Assembly: GCF_006716305.1 (NCBI RefSeq)
Contig: NZ_VFOU01000004.1
Location: forward strand, 62,001 to 126,000
DNA from: Enteractinococcus coprophilus
GTDB taxonomy: Bacteria > Actinomycetota > Actinomycetes > Actinomycetales > Micrococcaceae
Reading direction: 5' to 3'
DNA: 64,000 nt
In this document: piece after piece, positions 16,277 to 25,837 of the stretch
How positions within the stretch are numbered: position 1 is the stretch's first letter
Layout of the letters: each line of letters opens with the position of its first letter
The notes under the pieces: generated by a model
Databases searched by the model: none
The model's input: only the letters and a program-made list of their open reading frames with translations
What the model was told of the DNA's origin: nothing
Program-made: the position numbers and the translations under genes

Positions 16277-16924
16277 ATGTCCACCGCACTTCATGAATCA
16301 TCACTCCCTGACGAACCAGATCGTACGGAGAAGACCAGACCGGCTCCCTCGCACCTGCATGCTCTTTCGGAACAACAACTACAAATAACACCCGTCTCAA
16401 CACTACGAGCAACGAACGCTCGGCTGGTGGCTCGGTTAGATGATGTCCCCAGAGATCCGGTAGATGAATATGAGCCATCAAAATCTGCCGAACCCCGACG
16501 GCTGACGCGTGCATTTTCAGCTCGCACCACTACCTCGTCGCCCATTGCTGATCGGCGCTACCGTCAACAATTAGCATCCATAAAAAAGATGACCCAGACG
16601 ATTGGGGCAGCGTTTATTGAAGCCGAACTGGGAATCCGCCCGTATATGCAGCTCAGTGCCTGGATAGAATTAGAGCTCTTTCATAAACTCCGGGCACGAG
16701 TTGAACATAGCGTCAATGAAAAGTATTTAGCAGCCCGACGCGGCGATGAAGGATCAAAAAAGGTGCCATCGATAGAAACCCTTGGTGTTCGCGCATCTCC
16801 AAAGGCCAATGGAGAATGGGAGTCATCCATGACCATTCGAGTGGGTCAACGTGCCCGAGCGATCGCGATGCGATTACAGCTGCATCGCAACCGCTGGCGA
16901 GTCATCGCTTTTGAGGTCGGTTAG
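16277..16924 (+). CDS. Rv3235 family protein
   Basis: A 215-residue protein with a disordered, charged N-terminal half (about 1-85) and a C-terminal domain ([24 protein letters not shown], then a turn, then [16 protein letters not shown] and [10 protein letters not shown]). It matches the actinobacterial Rv3235 family, whose gene lies near secA1 in Mycobacterium. The fold looks like a small alpha/beta domain of the nuclear-transport-factor type, but the role is unknown. AAGGAG is six bases before the ATG. Its stop overlaps that of the convergent secA by four bases. Confidence 0.75.
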   Translation: MSTALHESSLPDEPDRTEKTRPAPSHLHALSEQQLQITPVSTLRATNARLVARLDDVPRDPVDEYEPSKSAEPRRLTRAFSARTTTSSPIADRRYRQQLASIKKMTQTIGAAFIEAELGIRPYMQLSAWIELELFHKLRARVEHSVNEKYLAARRGDEGSKKVPSIETLGVRASPKANGEWESSMTIRVGQRARAIAMRLQLHRNRWRVIAFEVG

Positions 16925-19668
16925 GAGTCACGACGAGCCTTCTTTGCAGCTTTCCGAGCCTCGCGTTCCTCTGCTTTTCGTTCCGCACGAGACTTCTGTT
17001 CGGTCGTGACTTGTTGACCATCGGCCGCGCGCGTTTGTGTCGTGGTCGCACCCGGGGCTGCTGCAGATGGACCGGAAAATTGTAGGGGTTGCTGCTGCTT
17101 GGCACCAAAGTTTGCAATCTGAGAGAAGTCAGCAGCGACCCCTGGCATTTTCGAACCGACTTTCACTTCAGGTTTGCGAACCTTCAGGTGGAAAAGCTTG
17201 TACACGGTGTCTTCGCGAATAGCCTGCATCATGGATTGGAACATGGTGTGGCCCTCACGCTGATACTCCACGAGTGGGTCGCGTTGCGCCATGGCGCGCA
17301 AGCCCACTCCTTCGCGGAGGTAGTCCATTTCGTAGAGATGTTCTTGCCACTTTTGGCCAATAGTTTCAAGCAGCACACGACGCTCTAAATCCCGAAGGAG
17401 TTCTTCACCGAGTTCTTCTTCACGAATCCCGTAAAGGACCTGTGCATCCGAGATCAGTTCCCGTTTCAAATCAGCTGGTTTTATTGATGAGAGTGACCCT
17501 AATTCGGACTCGATGTCCTCCTGGGTCAACGACACAGGGTAGAGACCTTTGAGGTTTTGCCATAGCTGATCGCCATCCACTTCCTCATTGCTCTCTACGA
17601 GGTACGCTTCGTCAACAATGTCAGCAATGGATGCCTCGATGAACTCATAAACTCGCGACTCGAGATCTTCGCCTTCCAGAATGTGGCGTCGATCCGTGTA
17701 AATCGCCTCGCGCTGGGAATTCATAACCTGGTCGTATTTCAATAAGTCTTTGCGCTGCTGCGTGTTGCGCTCTTCCACGGTAGCCTGTGCACGCTCAATG
17801 GCTTTGGTTACCATCTTGGCTTCCAGTGGCATATCGTCAGGATAGTTACTCATACTCATCACACGCTGTGCCATGCCAGCGTTGAATAACCGCAACAGAT
17901 CATCGGTCATTGACAGGTAGAATCGGGACTCACCAGGATCACCTTGACGCCCAGAGCGACCACGAAGCTGATTATCGATGCGACGTGACTCGTGACGTTC
18001 AGTCCCCAGCACATAGAGCCCACCCGCAGTTTTAACCGCTTCACGTTCTTCTTCACTATCAGCTTGAGCCTTGGCAAAGACTTCATCCCAAACTGCTTCG
18101 TATTCTTCAGGATGTTCTTCCGGATCGAGCCCACGGCGGTGCATCTCAGCGACCGCGGTGAACTCTGCGTTACCGCCCAAAATGATGTCGGTACCGCGTC
18201 CAGCCATGTTGGTCGCCACGGTAACGGCTCCCAGTCGTCCGGCCTGTGCAATAATCGCAGCTTCACGAGCATAGTTCTTAGCGTTGAGAACCTCGTGTCG
18301 AATGCCCTCTTTGGCTAGCATTTTGGAAACGTACTCGGATTTCTCTACCGAAGTCGTACCGATCAAAATGGGCTGTTTCGTCTTGTGACGTTCCACCACG
18401 TCCTTGACGACGGCTTCAAACTTGGCTTTCTCGTGTTTGAACACGAGGTCCTGCTGATCGTGACGCTGGACCTCCCGGTGGGTTGGAATTGGTACGACGC
18501 CGAGGTTATAGGTCGACATGAACTCGCCGGCTTCAGTTTCTGCGGTACCAGTCATGCCCGACAGCTTTTTGTATTTCCGGAAGTAATTCTGCAGCGTGAC
18601 AGAAGCTAGGGTCTGGTTTTCGGCTTGGACTTTAACTTTTTCTTTGGCTTCAATGGCCTGGTGCAGCCCGTCGGAGAGTCGTCGACCTGGCAACATACGA
18701 CCGGTATGTTCATCAACGATTCGTACTTCGCCGTCGATAATTTCGTATTCACGACCACGTAGGAAGAGCTCTTTGGCCCGAATAGCGTTGTTGAGGTGGC
18801 CGATCAGCGGCGTATTGGCAGATTCGTAAAGGTTTTCGATACCAAGCCAGTCTTCAACCTTGTCGATACCTTTTTCCAGGACCGACACGGTACGTTTCTT
18901 TTCATCGATTTCGTAATCCACGTCGCGTTTGAGACGCGGAGCGAGGGAAGCAAATTGCGAGTACCAGCCAGAAACATCGCCCTGCGCTGGACCGGAAATA
19001 ATAAGTGGAGTGCGCGCCTCATCGATCAGGATCGAGTCGATCTCGTCGACGATCGCAAACCCGTGGCCACGTTGGACCATGTCGGCCATATTCATGACCA
19101 TGTTGTCACGTAGGTAGTCGAAACCAAATTCGTTGTTGGTTCCATACGTGATATCGGCGTCATATTGCGCTTTACGTTCCGAAGGTGGTAGACCGGATGA
19201 GACCACGCCCGTAGACATCCCGAGGAAACGGAAGATACGTCCCATCAGTTCGGATTGGTATTCGGCCAAATAGTCGTTGACCGTCACGATATGCACAGGA
19301 TCACCAGACAGTGCGTTCAGGTATGCCGGTGCCGTAGCCACTAGGGTTTTACCTTCACCGGTTTTCATCTCGGCAATCAAGCCTTCGTGCAACGCCGCAC
19401 CACCCATGAGCTGGACATCGAAATGACGCAACCCAACTGTTCTGGAAGCGGCTTCACGCACAGCGGCGAACGCCTCTGGCAGCAAAGTATCTAGGCTGAC
19501 GCCGTCGGCTATCTGTGCTTTGAAGGCGTCTGTTTCGGCCCGGAGTTCGGCGTCACTGAGCGATTTGAAGTCATCTTCAACAGCATTGACGGCGTCCGCA
19601 TATTGCCGCAGGCGTTTAAGGACCCGTTTCTCACCGGTTCGCAGAATCCGTTCAATAAATGATGCCAC
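16921..19668 (-). CDS. secA: Preprotein translocase ATPase SecA
   Basis: A 915-residue motor that drives unfolded preproteins through SecYEG. It shows NBD1 Walker A MKTGEGKT (101-108), Walker [15 protein letters not shown] (from 207), the preprotein cross-linking domain, NBD2 ([36 protein letters not shown]) and the helical scaffold. The C-terminus is Gln/Ala-rich then strongly basic ([10 protein letters not shown]) and lacks the Cys-rich zinc motif of proteobacterial SecA, as usual for actinobacterial SecA1. Start is GTG at 19668 with a rather distant GGGAG. Placement next to hpf, comF and lpqB-mtrBA matches the mycobacterial secA1 locus. Confidence 0.97.
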   Translation of the reverse strand: MASFIERILRTGEKRVLKRLRQYADAVNAVEDDFKSLSDAELRAETDAFKAQIADGVSLDTLLPEAFAAVREAASRTVGLRHFDVQLMGGAALHEGLIAEMKTGEGKTLVATAPAYLNALSGDPVHIVTVNDYLAEYQSELMGRIFRFLGMSTGVVSSGLPPSERKAQYDADITYGTNNEFGFDYLRDNMVMNMADMVQRGHGFAIVDEIDSILIDEARTPLIISGPAQGDVSGWYSQFASLAPRLKRDVDYEIDEKKRTVSVLEKGIDKVEDWLGIENLYESANTPLIGHLNNAIRAKELFLRGREYEIIDGEVRIVDEHTGRMLPGRRLSDGLHQAIEAKEKVKVQAENQTLASVTLQNYFRKYKKLSGMTGTAETEAGEFMSTYNLGVVPIPTHREVQRHDQQDLVFKHEKAKFEAVVKDVVERHKTKQPILIGTTSVEKSEYVSKMLAKEGIRHEVLNAKNYAREAAIIAQAGRLGAVTVATNMAGRGTDIILGGNAEFTAVAEMHRRGLDPEEHPEEYEAVWDEVFAKAQADSEEEREAVKTAGGLYVLGTERHESRRIDNQLRGRSGRQGDPGESRFYLSMTDDLLRLFNAGMAQRVMSMSNYPDDMPLEAKMVTKAIERAQATVEERNTQQRKDLLKYDQVMNSQREAIYTDRRHILEGEDLESRVYEFIEASIADIVDEAYLVESNEEVDGDQLWQNLKGLYPVSLTQEDIESELGSLSSIKPADLKRELISDAQVLYGIREEELGEELLRDLERRVLLETIGQKWQEHLYEMDYLREGVGLRAMAQRDPLVEYQREGHTMFQSMMQAIREDTVYKLFHLKVRKPEVKVGSKMPGVAADFSQIANFGAKQQQPLQFSGPSAAAPGATTTQTRAADGQQVTTEQKSRAERKAEEREARKAAKKARRDS

Positions 19669-19779
19669 GTGTCTTGTACTCCCGAAATCTTTATTCTCTC
19701 AGCGGGGCTCCCGCATACTATTGACAGTCTACGTCGCCCGGGTTTGTGGACACCAAATCCACATGCTACTGACATACAT

Positions 19780-19808
19780 GATGCCCCACCGATTGCCGGT
19801 GGGGCATC
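19780..19808. terminator. Strong hairpin between hpf and secA
   Basis: GATGCCCCACCG (19780-19791) and CGGTGGGGCATC (19797-19808) form a perfect 12-bp stem with a five-base loop, 18 bases after the hpf stop on the minus strand. The minus-strand 3' side has no T-run (ATGTATG), while the plus side reads ACTTTT. It is best read as the hpf terminator or an mRNA-stabilising hairpin. Confidence 0.55.
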
Positions 19809-19825
19809 ACTTTTAGCAATCCGCT

Positions 19826-20503
19826 TTAGGCTTCAGCTTGGCGATAATCCCGAGTGGTTTCAGATTCTTCGTCTCCCATGGCGATGACACCGTAGGACCA
19901 ACCACGACGACGGTATGCAACCGATGGCAGATCTGTTTCTTCATCGATAAACAGGTAGAAGTCGTGTCCGACTAACTCCATGTTGTCGATAGCATCGTCC
20001 AGATTCATCTTATGGGTCGGAAAGACCTTACGACGAATGGTGACCGGGATGTCACCATTTTGCTCTAGACGTTCCTGTTCGGCCTGCTCTTTTGCTTCAG
20101 CAGCTTGTTGTTCAAGGACTTCTTCGACCAACGAAACGTCCGATGGCACAGGGGCAAAGTTTTGGGTGATCTCTTGAACCGAAGGACGGCGACGGCCACC
20201 TTTGGCACGTTCGCGTAGCCGGCGCAGGCGCTCTTGCAGACGAGCAAACGCGTGGTCAAACGCGATTTGTTTATCGTTGTCGTTGGCCTCCGAACGAACC
20301 ACGTTGCGAGGTGAGTGCAGGGTAAGTTCTGCAGTCACCTGCCCGGAAGCTCCGGTATGTGATTCACGAGAAACGAGTTTGACCTCCAAACGCTGTGCTT
20401 GTTCGGTCAATGACGAGATCTTGTCGAACTTCTCTTCGACGTAGGAACGGAAATCATCCGTCAGATCTGTGTCGCGGGCCAGGTAATTGATGTCAAGTGC
20501 CAT
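19826..20503 (-). CDS. hpf: Long-form ribosome hibernation promoting factor
   Basis: A 225-residue protein with the N-terminal S30AE domain (MALDINYLARDTDLTDDFRSYV, KVLSRE-type strands, FDHAFARLQERLRRLRERAKG) that binds the 30S decoding region. A linker follows, then the C-terminal dimerisation domain (RKVFPTHKMNLDDAIDNMELVG, FIDEETDLPSVAYRR) that joins two ribosomes into 100S dimers. The ATG at 20503 is preferred because GAGGAGG stands five bases before it; a TTG one codon upstream is too close. It lies between comF and secA as in other actinobacteria. Confidence 0.95.
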   Translation of the reverse strand: MALDINYLARDTDLTDDFRSYVEEKFDKISSLTEQAQRLEVKLVSRESHTGASGQVTAELTLHSPRNVVRSEANDNDKQIAFDHAFARLQERLRRLRERAKGGRRRPSVQEITQNFAPVPSDVSLVEEVLEQQAAEAKEQAEQERLEQNGDIPVTIRRKVFPTHKMNLDDAIDNMELVGHDFYLFIDEETDLPSVAYRRRGWSYGVIAMGDEESETTRDYRQAEA

Positions 20504-20686
20504 CAAATCCTCCTCGTGTACTTAGAGCAATAAAGTCAGCGACGAAACAACAAATGTTCATCCACTGCTCCGCCGCCGAGGCTGGTCTCCATTATGTTAC
20601 CCGTTGGGACGTTCTACGATAAGTTCTGGTTGGACAAATCCTGCTAGTTCCTTGAAATTCTGCCGTGCGCTAAGGCTCTTGGCCAT

Positions 20687-21454
20687 TTAACCTCTGGGCA
20701 TCACCGCCGAAAACACCACGGCTGCCACGACATCAAACCCCTGGGATTGGAGGGTACGAGTGCCCGCAGCCAGCGTGGCACCCGTCGTCAGCACGTCGTC
20801 GACCAAAATAACCGGTTCAGCTGGTTCTCGACGCCGCGTGGCGACGCGGAATTTTTTGCGCGACTGTTCTCGCCGAACCTGCACGCCTGTACCGTGGTGT
20901 GCTGCTCGAGTGAGCACATGCCAGCGCGTTTTCAACAACCCCGCATCTAAGTTCAGCGCGGGCGGGAGGTGACGAGGCAACATCGTCACCACCGGGTTAT
21001 ATCCCCGACGGCGCATACTGGCTCCCGACGCCGGAATGGGCACCAGCCGATAATACTCGTATCCCAGAGTTTCAATTGCATGCTGCAAGGTGCGGTAGAC
21101 AATGGGACGTAGGACTCCGGCAACCTTGATGCGTTGATGGTCTTTGAATTTCAGCAACACCTTGGCCATCTCTGGGGTATAAAATGACGCCGCGAATACC
21201 GGTAACGGTTGCCCGGTGACCAGATCAAGAGGAAGTGCCTCGGCAAAATCCTGTGCCTGGAAAATTTGCTTCGTCTGTTCCTTCAACAATTGCGTACACG
21301 GCTCGCACAGCTGATGGGCGATAGCATCAGACCATACGCACAAAGAACACGGGTTCGGGACCAGCAGATTGAGCATTCCCCGCCAGGCCGCGTTCCACCC
21401 GTTTGCCAGTGATGACGTCGCTACCCGGTCCAGGGCATCCAAGAATCCTGCCAT
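20687..21454 (-). CDS. ComF-family phosphoribosyltransferase-like protein
   Basis: A 255-residue protein with an N-terminal double zinc-knuckle (Cys36, Cys39, Cys50, Cys53) and a C-terminal type I phosphoribosyltransferase fold with the PRPP loop VILVDDVLTTGAT (about 216-228). ComF proteins assist single-stranded DNA passage during natural transformation in some bacteria. In actinobacteria the role is not established and no other competence gene is visible. It lies between lpqB and hpf on the same strand, with 60 bases from lpqB, as in the mycobacterial mtrAB-lpqB-Rv3242c order. Confidence 0.88.
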   Translation of the reverse strand: MAGFLDALDRVATSSLANGWNAAWRGMLNLLVPNPCSLCVWSDAIAHQLCEPCTQLLKEQTKQIFQAQDFAEALPLDLVTGQPLPVFAASFYTPEMAKVLLKFKDHQRIKVAGVLRPIVYRTLQHAIETLGYEYYRLVPIPASGASMRRRGYNPVVTMLPRHLPPALNLDAGLLKTRWHVLTRAAHHGTGVQVRREQSRKKFRVATRRREPAEPVILVDDVLTTGATLAAGTRTLQSQGFDVVAAVVFSAVMPRG

Positions 21455-21514
21455 GATAAAAGTATGCCGCGTCGCCCGCCCCTCGGCGTCGAGCTCAGAG
21501 AAAAATGTGGAGAA

Positions 21515-23206
21515 CTAGCTTGGATAGGACAATTGTGTGGGAGCACCAGATTGAGCTCGCCAGTTATTGCCGACCCGCAGGTACACGTTGTCTTGGGTTT
21601 CGGCATAAACATTGCCGGCACCCGTGGAAAAGTTCACCATGCCAAGCATAGGTTTGAAGTTGACCGACGGCCCGCTGAACCCGACGAGTTCAAGCTCGAC
21701 ACGTTCTCGTTCGGAGAGTCGTCCCGCTAAGATTTCCGCATTCGAATACCACTCCACAGCGTTTGGTGGTTCATCGGTTTGTAAGCGAAAAGCGTTGCCA
21801 AGAGCTTGTGGCTGGGAGTCGTCGTCGCGGATCACTCCGGCGACAAATAATTGGGCGGGGCCCTCGTCAACCTGCACGACGACGGCGGCGCGGGTGCCTT
21901 CCGGTGAAATGCGTAACGCCGAAATCTCAAGACCGCGGCCAGCCCACGGGTGCATGATCTCTAAGACCTGACCGGTACGGTTGGTATTGGCGGCAATAAT
22001 GGTATTTTTTTCGGTCACGGTATAGACCCACCCGTGGACGTCCATTGTGGGAGCGATCAGTTCGGTACCGGTAGCGATTTCAAACGCCGCACTGGAATCA
22101 TTGGCGACATACAACATGTCACGGTCGGCGTTGACAAATGCTGCGATATCGCCATCGCGGTTGATTGTCGGTTCGGTGGGCTCCAGCTCCGCAACATTGG
22201 GAAACCCGGGCAGTGCCGACATGGTATTGGCCTCATAGGTGACCAACTGGTTCGTCTCCGGGTGAATGCCAATCTGCGAGTTGCCCGTTATGACTGATGT
22301 CGCGGCAGGCACAAACCCACTGGGCGGTTCGTCGAATTCAATGCTGGCACGTTCACGGGTCATATTAACTTCGGAGACCCCGGGATAGCGTTGCAAGGTC
22401 AACTCCAGCTGCTGGAACATCCGGTAGCGGGCCAGATCTGACATGCCCCGAAACGTTTCGTCGGTGAAATCAACCTGCGCAATTGCGCTGGAGACCGGGA
22501 TGGTATCACGGTAGAGCTCAGCGTTCGGTGGGAAGGCCGTCACCACAGCCCCTTCCAGATAACTGGCAGGCCCGTCGAGGAGCGCGTTGACGATCGTTGA
22601 GGTCTGGTCGACAGTATTGAGCATCCAGCGCACATCAGGGACCGCATATGCATAGGTCGGATCGTAAAAATACAGGGTTTGGGTATTGAAGAGGGCTCGG
22701 AATTGTGCGGCGTCGAGATTAATGCCGTCGGGCAGTTGATCGATACGCCACTGGCCATCAACCTGACTCAGGGTGAATTCGTGGTTTCGGGTCGCCCCCT
22801 CACCGGCAAGCTGGAGCACACCGGCGTCATCGAGCGAACCGACGGTGACCAGTTCCACGGTGTATTCATTGTCCCCGGTGGCATCGATAATCGGGCGCCC
22901 GGTGTAGATCGTGGTTTGCGCGGCCGGGTTCCAATTCTGGGCTGCAGTTTCGGTCAGGAACTCTCGGGCAGTCGAAAAGTCCCCCTGAATACCGGTAGCC
23001 GCCAGGATAAACCCGTTAATGATCGATGTTGGGGTTGCATCGTTGGCGGGGCCGGCTGGATTAAACGTGTAGGCGACGTCGTGATTCGTGTCGGCTTGTT
23101 GATCGGACTCGCCGACCTGGCTGGATTGCGGAAGGCTAGCACACCCGGCCAATATGACAGCGGTAACTATGGCTACGAGGAGCTGATATAACCTCGCAGT
23201 GCTCAT
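21515..23206 (-). CDS. lpqB: LpqB-family lipoprotein, MtrAB-associated
   Basis: A 563-residue lipoprotein with a signal peptide and lipobox LAGC (Cys22), so it is membrane-anchored outside the cell. A GerMN-like domain follows (about 150-330, with TVDQTSTIVNALLDGPASYL and VDFTDETFRGM) and then a beta-propeller-like C-terminal half (NRDGDIAAFVNADRDMLYVAN, RISPEGTRAAVVV). In mycobacteria LpqB interacts with the sensor domain of MtrB and modulates MtrAB signalling and cell-wall homeostasis. Its ATG overlaps the mtrB stop by four bases, implying translational coupling. Confidence 0.95.
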   Translation of the reverse strand: MSTARLYQLLVAIVTAVILAGCASLPQSSQVGESDQQADTNHDVAYTFNPAGPANDATPTSIINGFILAATGIQGDFSTAREFLTETAAQNWNPAAQTTIYTGRPIIDATGDNEYTVELVTVGSLDDAGVLQLAGEGATRNHEFTLSQVDGQWRIDQLPDGINLDAAQFRALFNTQTLYFYDPTYAYAVPDVRWMLNTVDQTSTIVNALLDGPASYLEGAVVTAFPPNAELYRDTIPVSSAIAQVDFTDETFRGMSDLARYRMFQQLELTLQRYPGVSEVNMTRERASIEFDEPPSGFVPAATSVITGNSQIGIHPETNQLVTYEANTMSALPGFPNVAELEPTEPTINRDGDIAAFVNADRDMLYVANDSSAAFEIATGTELIAPTMDVHGWVYTVTEKNTIIAANTNRTGQVLEIMHPWAGRGLEISALRISPEGTRAAVVVQVDEGPAQLFVAGVIRDDDSQPQALGNAFRLQTDEPPNAVEWYSNAEILAGRLSERERVELELVGFSGPSVNFKPMLGMVNFSTGAGNVYAETQDNVYLRVGNNWRAQSGAPTQLSYPS

Positions 23207-24954
23207 GGCCGCTCTTTTCGGGGGTGATACAGATGCTGTTCAGTGATGCGGTTCAGCACTGACGAGGCATCCGGTTGGCTCTGGGAAACATCGACGTCGC
23301 GCGGCGAGATCCTCTGGGCCCGGTCATATTCAGGTGGCAAGCTCAACGGGGGTTCACCCGACACGACCGTGCCGGAAATGCGTGGCAGCGTCAAGCGGAA
23401 AGCCGAGCCCTGCTCGGGGCGTCCCCACGCATCGAGTGTGCCGTTGTGTAAGCGGGTATCTTCGACGGCGATCGCCAGACCCAGGCCGGAACCGCCGGTC
23501 GTGCGGGTGCGGGCAGGGTCAGCGCGCCAAAAGCGATCGAACACGTGGTCGAGTTGATCTTCGGTCATGCCCATGCCGTGGTCGCGTACGACGATCGACA
23601 CGGATGTATCATCGCCCTGAATGATGACATCTACTGGATTGGATTCGCCGTGTTCAATCGCATTATTGACCAGATTACGCAGGATACGTTCGATGCGGCG
23701 GGAGTCGACGTCGGAGGTAAAGTTCTGTCCTTTGGCCACGATGGACAGTTGGGTGTTCGTTTTATCGGCCAGCGGTTGCGCGGTGAGGGCGACGTCAGCG
23801 GCTAAGTGAAGTAGATCGGTCTTTTCGACGGCGACCTGGGCTGCCCCGGCGTCGAAGCGCGAGATTTCTAAGAGGTCTTCAAGGAGGGCTTGGAACCGTT
23901 CGACCTGGTGGTGCATCAGCTCCGTGGAGCGTCGCAGCACGGGGTCAAGCTCGCTTCGGGATTCGTACAGGACCTCCGAGGCCATGGCCACGGTGGTCAG
24001 CGGGGTGCGTAACTCGTGGGACACATCGGAAACGAAACGCTGCTGAATTTGCGACAGGTCGGCCAGCTGGGTGATCTGGTCCTGAATGTTGTCGGCCATC
24101 TTATTGAACGATTCCGACAGGGACCCGATCTCATCGGTGCGTTGGACATCCATGCGAACCGAGAGGTCGCCAGAAGATAACCACTCAGCGGTTTGAGCGG
24201 CTTGTTGGATGGGCTTGCCCACCGAACGGGTAACCCACAGTGCGATCCCAATGTTCATAAACACTAAGACCACACCGGCAACCAACAGCACATTCATCAG
24301 GTAGTCGATCGTGGCTTGGACGTCGGCCAGGTCATAGATGAAATACAGCGCATAGTAGTTCCCCGGTGGCAGCACAACCTGGGTACCAAAAGCGAGACCG
24401 GGTTGGGTCGAACCGGCATCGGGCAGAGCGATCGACTGGTAGTAAATGCCATTGCCGGAAGCCACCTGGTCGGCCAGTTCATCGGTAATGAGCTGTTCGG
24501 TTGCTCCCCCTGAGCTCATCGAGCCGACATATAAGCTGTCGTCTTCTTCGAGTGGGACGAGCAAAAAGTCGCGGGCGAATGCCGTATCGTCTGTGGTCAG
24601 TTGGCGCAGAGTGTCAGCGACTAATGAGGTCGTGGAATCCTCATCTGCGGTTGCTGCGTTTTCAAAAACCTGGCGGGTTTGCTGCAGCGCGTGGTTAGCT
24701 TCGGCCTGCACCTGATTAAAACGAGACTGAAAGAGCCCCGAAGTAATCTGCTGGGTCAGAAAGAAGGCGAGAAAGAGCGATCCGATGATCGTGGCGGCTG
24801 CGGCAATCACCGCGGTGCGCAGCGCCATCGAGGAGTCCCATTCCCGGATGAAGCGTCGTCGAGTCCGGTCAAACATCCCGACAAACCGCTTGAACCAGCC
24901 TTGTCGGGGTTCTTCGTACAGGTCCTCGGAGGGGGCAGCGGCGTCTGTGGACAT
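23203..24954 (-). CDS. mtrB: Sensor histidine kinase MtrB
   Basis: A 583-residue membrane kinase with TM1 at about 46-68, an extracytoplasmic sensor (70-218), TM2 at about 219-241, a HAMP domain, a HisKA helix (FVSDVSHELRTPLTTV, His313) and an HATPase domain (NLVNNAIEHG, DHGMGM, GGSGLGLAIA). It phosphorylates MtrA and controls cell-wall hydrolase and division genes in actinobacteria. It follows mtrA by three bases and overlaps lpqB by four, the standard order. Confidence 0.97.
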   Translation of the reverse strand: MSTDAAAPSEDLYEEPRQGWFKRFVGMFDRTRRRFIREWDSSMALRTAVIAAAATIIGSLFLAFFLTQQITSGLFQSRFNQVQAEANHALQQTRQVFENAATADEDSTTSLVADTLRQLTTDDTAFARDFLLVPLEEDDSLYVGSMSSGGATEQLITDELADQVASGNGIYYQSIALPDAGSTQPGLAFGTQVVLPPGNYYALYFIYDLADVQATIDYLMNVLLVAGVVLVFMNIGIALWVTRSVGKPIQQAAQTAEWLSSGDLSVRMDVQRTDEIGSLSESFNKMADNIQDQITQLADLSQIQQRFVSDVSHELRTPLTTVAMASEVLYESRSELDPVLRRSTELMHHQVERFQALLEDLLEISRFDAGAAQVAVEKTDLLHLAADVALTAQPLADKTNTQLSIVAKGQNFTSDVDSRRIERILRNLVNNAIEHGESNPVDVIIQGDDTSVSIVVRDHGMGMTEDQLDHVFDRFWRADPARTRTTGGSGLGLAIAVEDTRLHNGTLDAWGRPEQGSAFRLTLPRISGTVVSGEPPLSLPPEYDRAQRISPRDVDVSQSQPDASSVLNRITEQHLYHPRKERP

Positions 24955-24957
24955 AAG

Positions 24958-25629
24958 CTAGCCGGCTTTGTATCCAACTCCGCGCACGGTGAGGATCACT
25001 TCGGGTTTATCGGGATCTTTTTCCACTTTGGCCCGCAACCGCTGCACATGCACGTTGACCAACCGGGCATCGCCTTGGTGGCGGTAGCCCCAGATCTCTT
25101 CGAGTAATTCTTCACGGGTCAGCACCTGGCCCGGACGACGGGCGAGTTCAACCAGGAGGTCAAATTCCAGCGGGGTGAGGTTCAGATTGACGCCGTCGCG
25201 AGTCACTTCGTGGCCGGCAACATCGATCGTGAGGTCCGCGATGTGTAAGGTTTCGGAGTCTTTTGGGTCCGTCTCACGGAGTCGCGCGCGCACACGTGCC
25301 ACAAGCTCAGCAGGTTTAAATGGTTTTGGCACGTAGTCGTCGGCGCCGGCTTCTAGCCCGCGGACGACGTCGGCGGTTTCGGATTTCGCGGTCAGCATGA
25401 CGACGGGGGTATCGGATTCTTTGCGTAACTCACGCAGAATTTCGATACCGTCTTTACCGGGTAGCATCAGGTCCAACAACACCAAATCGGGACGAACACT
25501 GCGATACATGTCATTGGCTTGACCGCCGTCATAACAAAAATAGGTCTCAAACCCATCGTTACTCAGCACGATGCCGATCATTTCGGCTAACGCTTCGTCG
25601 TCGTCAACCACTAGAATTTTGGTTTTCAA
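24958..25629 (-). CDS. mtrA: Response regulator MtrA (TTG start)
   Basis: An OmpR/PhoB-type regulator with receiver (Asp9, Asp10, phosphoacceptor Asp53 in LLDLMLPGKDG, Thr in VVMLTAKSE, Lys in VPKPF) and a C-terminal winged helix (VNLNLTPLEFDLLVELA, VNVHVQRLRAKVE). The frame is open 70 codons further upstream, but that stretch does not resemble any regulator. The TTG at 25629 (encoding the residues KTKILVVDDDE next) gives 223 residues, close to the usual 225-228, and AAGGAAG precedes it by about six bases. It heads the mtrA-mtrB-lpqB operon. The 208-base gap to the divergent membrane protein gene holds both promoters. Confidence 0.95.
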   Translation of the reverse strand: MKTKILVVDDDEALAEMIGIVLSNDGFETYFCYDGGQANDMYRSVRPDLVLLDLMLPGKDGIEILRELRKESDTPVVMLTAKSETADVVRGLEAGADDYVPKPFKPAELVARVRARLRETDPKDSETLHIADLTIDVAGHEVTRDGVNLNLTPLEFDLLVELARRPGQVLTREELLEEIWGYRHQGDARLVNVHVQRLRAKVEKDPDKPEVILTVRGVGYKAG

Positions 25630-25837
25630 CCCGCTTCCTTCCCGCGCTCCTGGCGTATCGATTACCCGTCTAAAGCATACCGGAGAAGATCCCAGAACCT
25701 GTTTTATATTGGGGATTCGCCCAATCGCGTCAAAAATGGGCAACGTTGTCGGTCCAGCGTGGTTAGAATCTGTTGTAGTAACCGGATGACGATTACTGTA
25801 TCTGCACGCCCGGTATGTCCGACACTGCGAGGAGCCC

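Noticed and set aside
19780-19810. Plus-strand terminator reading of the hpf-secA hairpin
   Set aside because: The T-run is on the plus side, but no plus-strand gene ends nearby; it is listed as a hairpin serving the minus strand with reservation.
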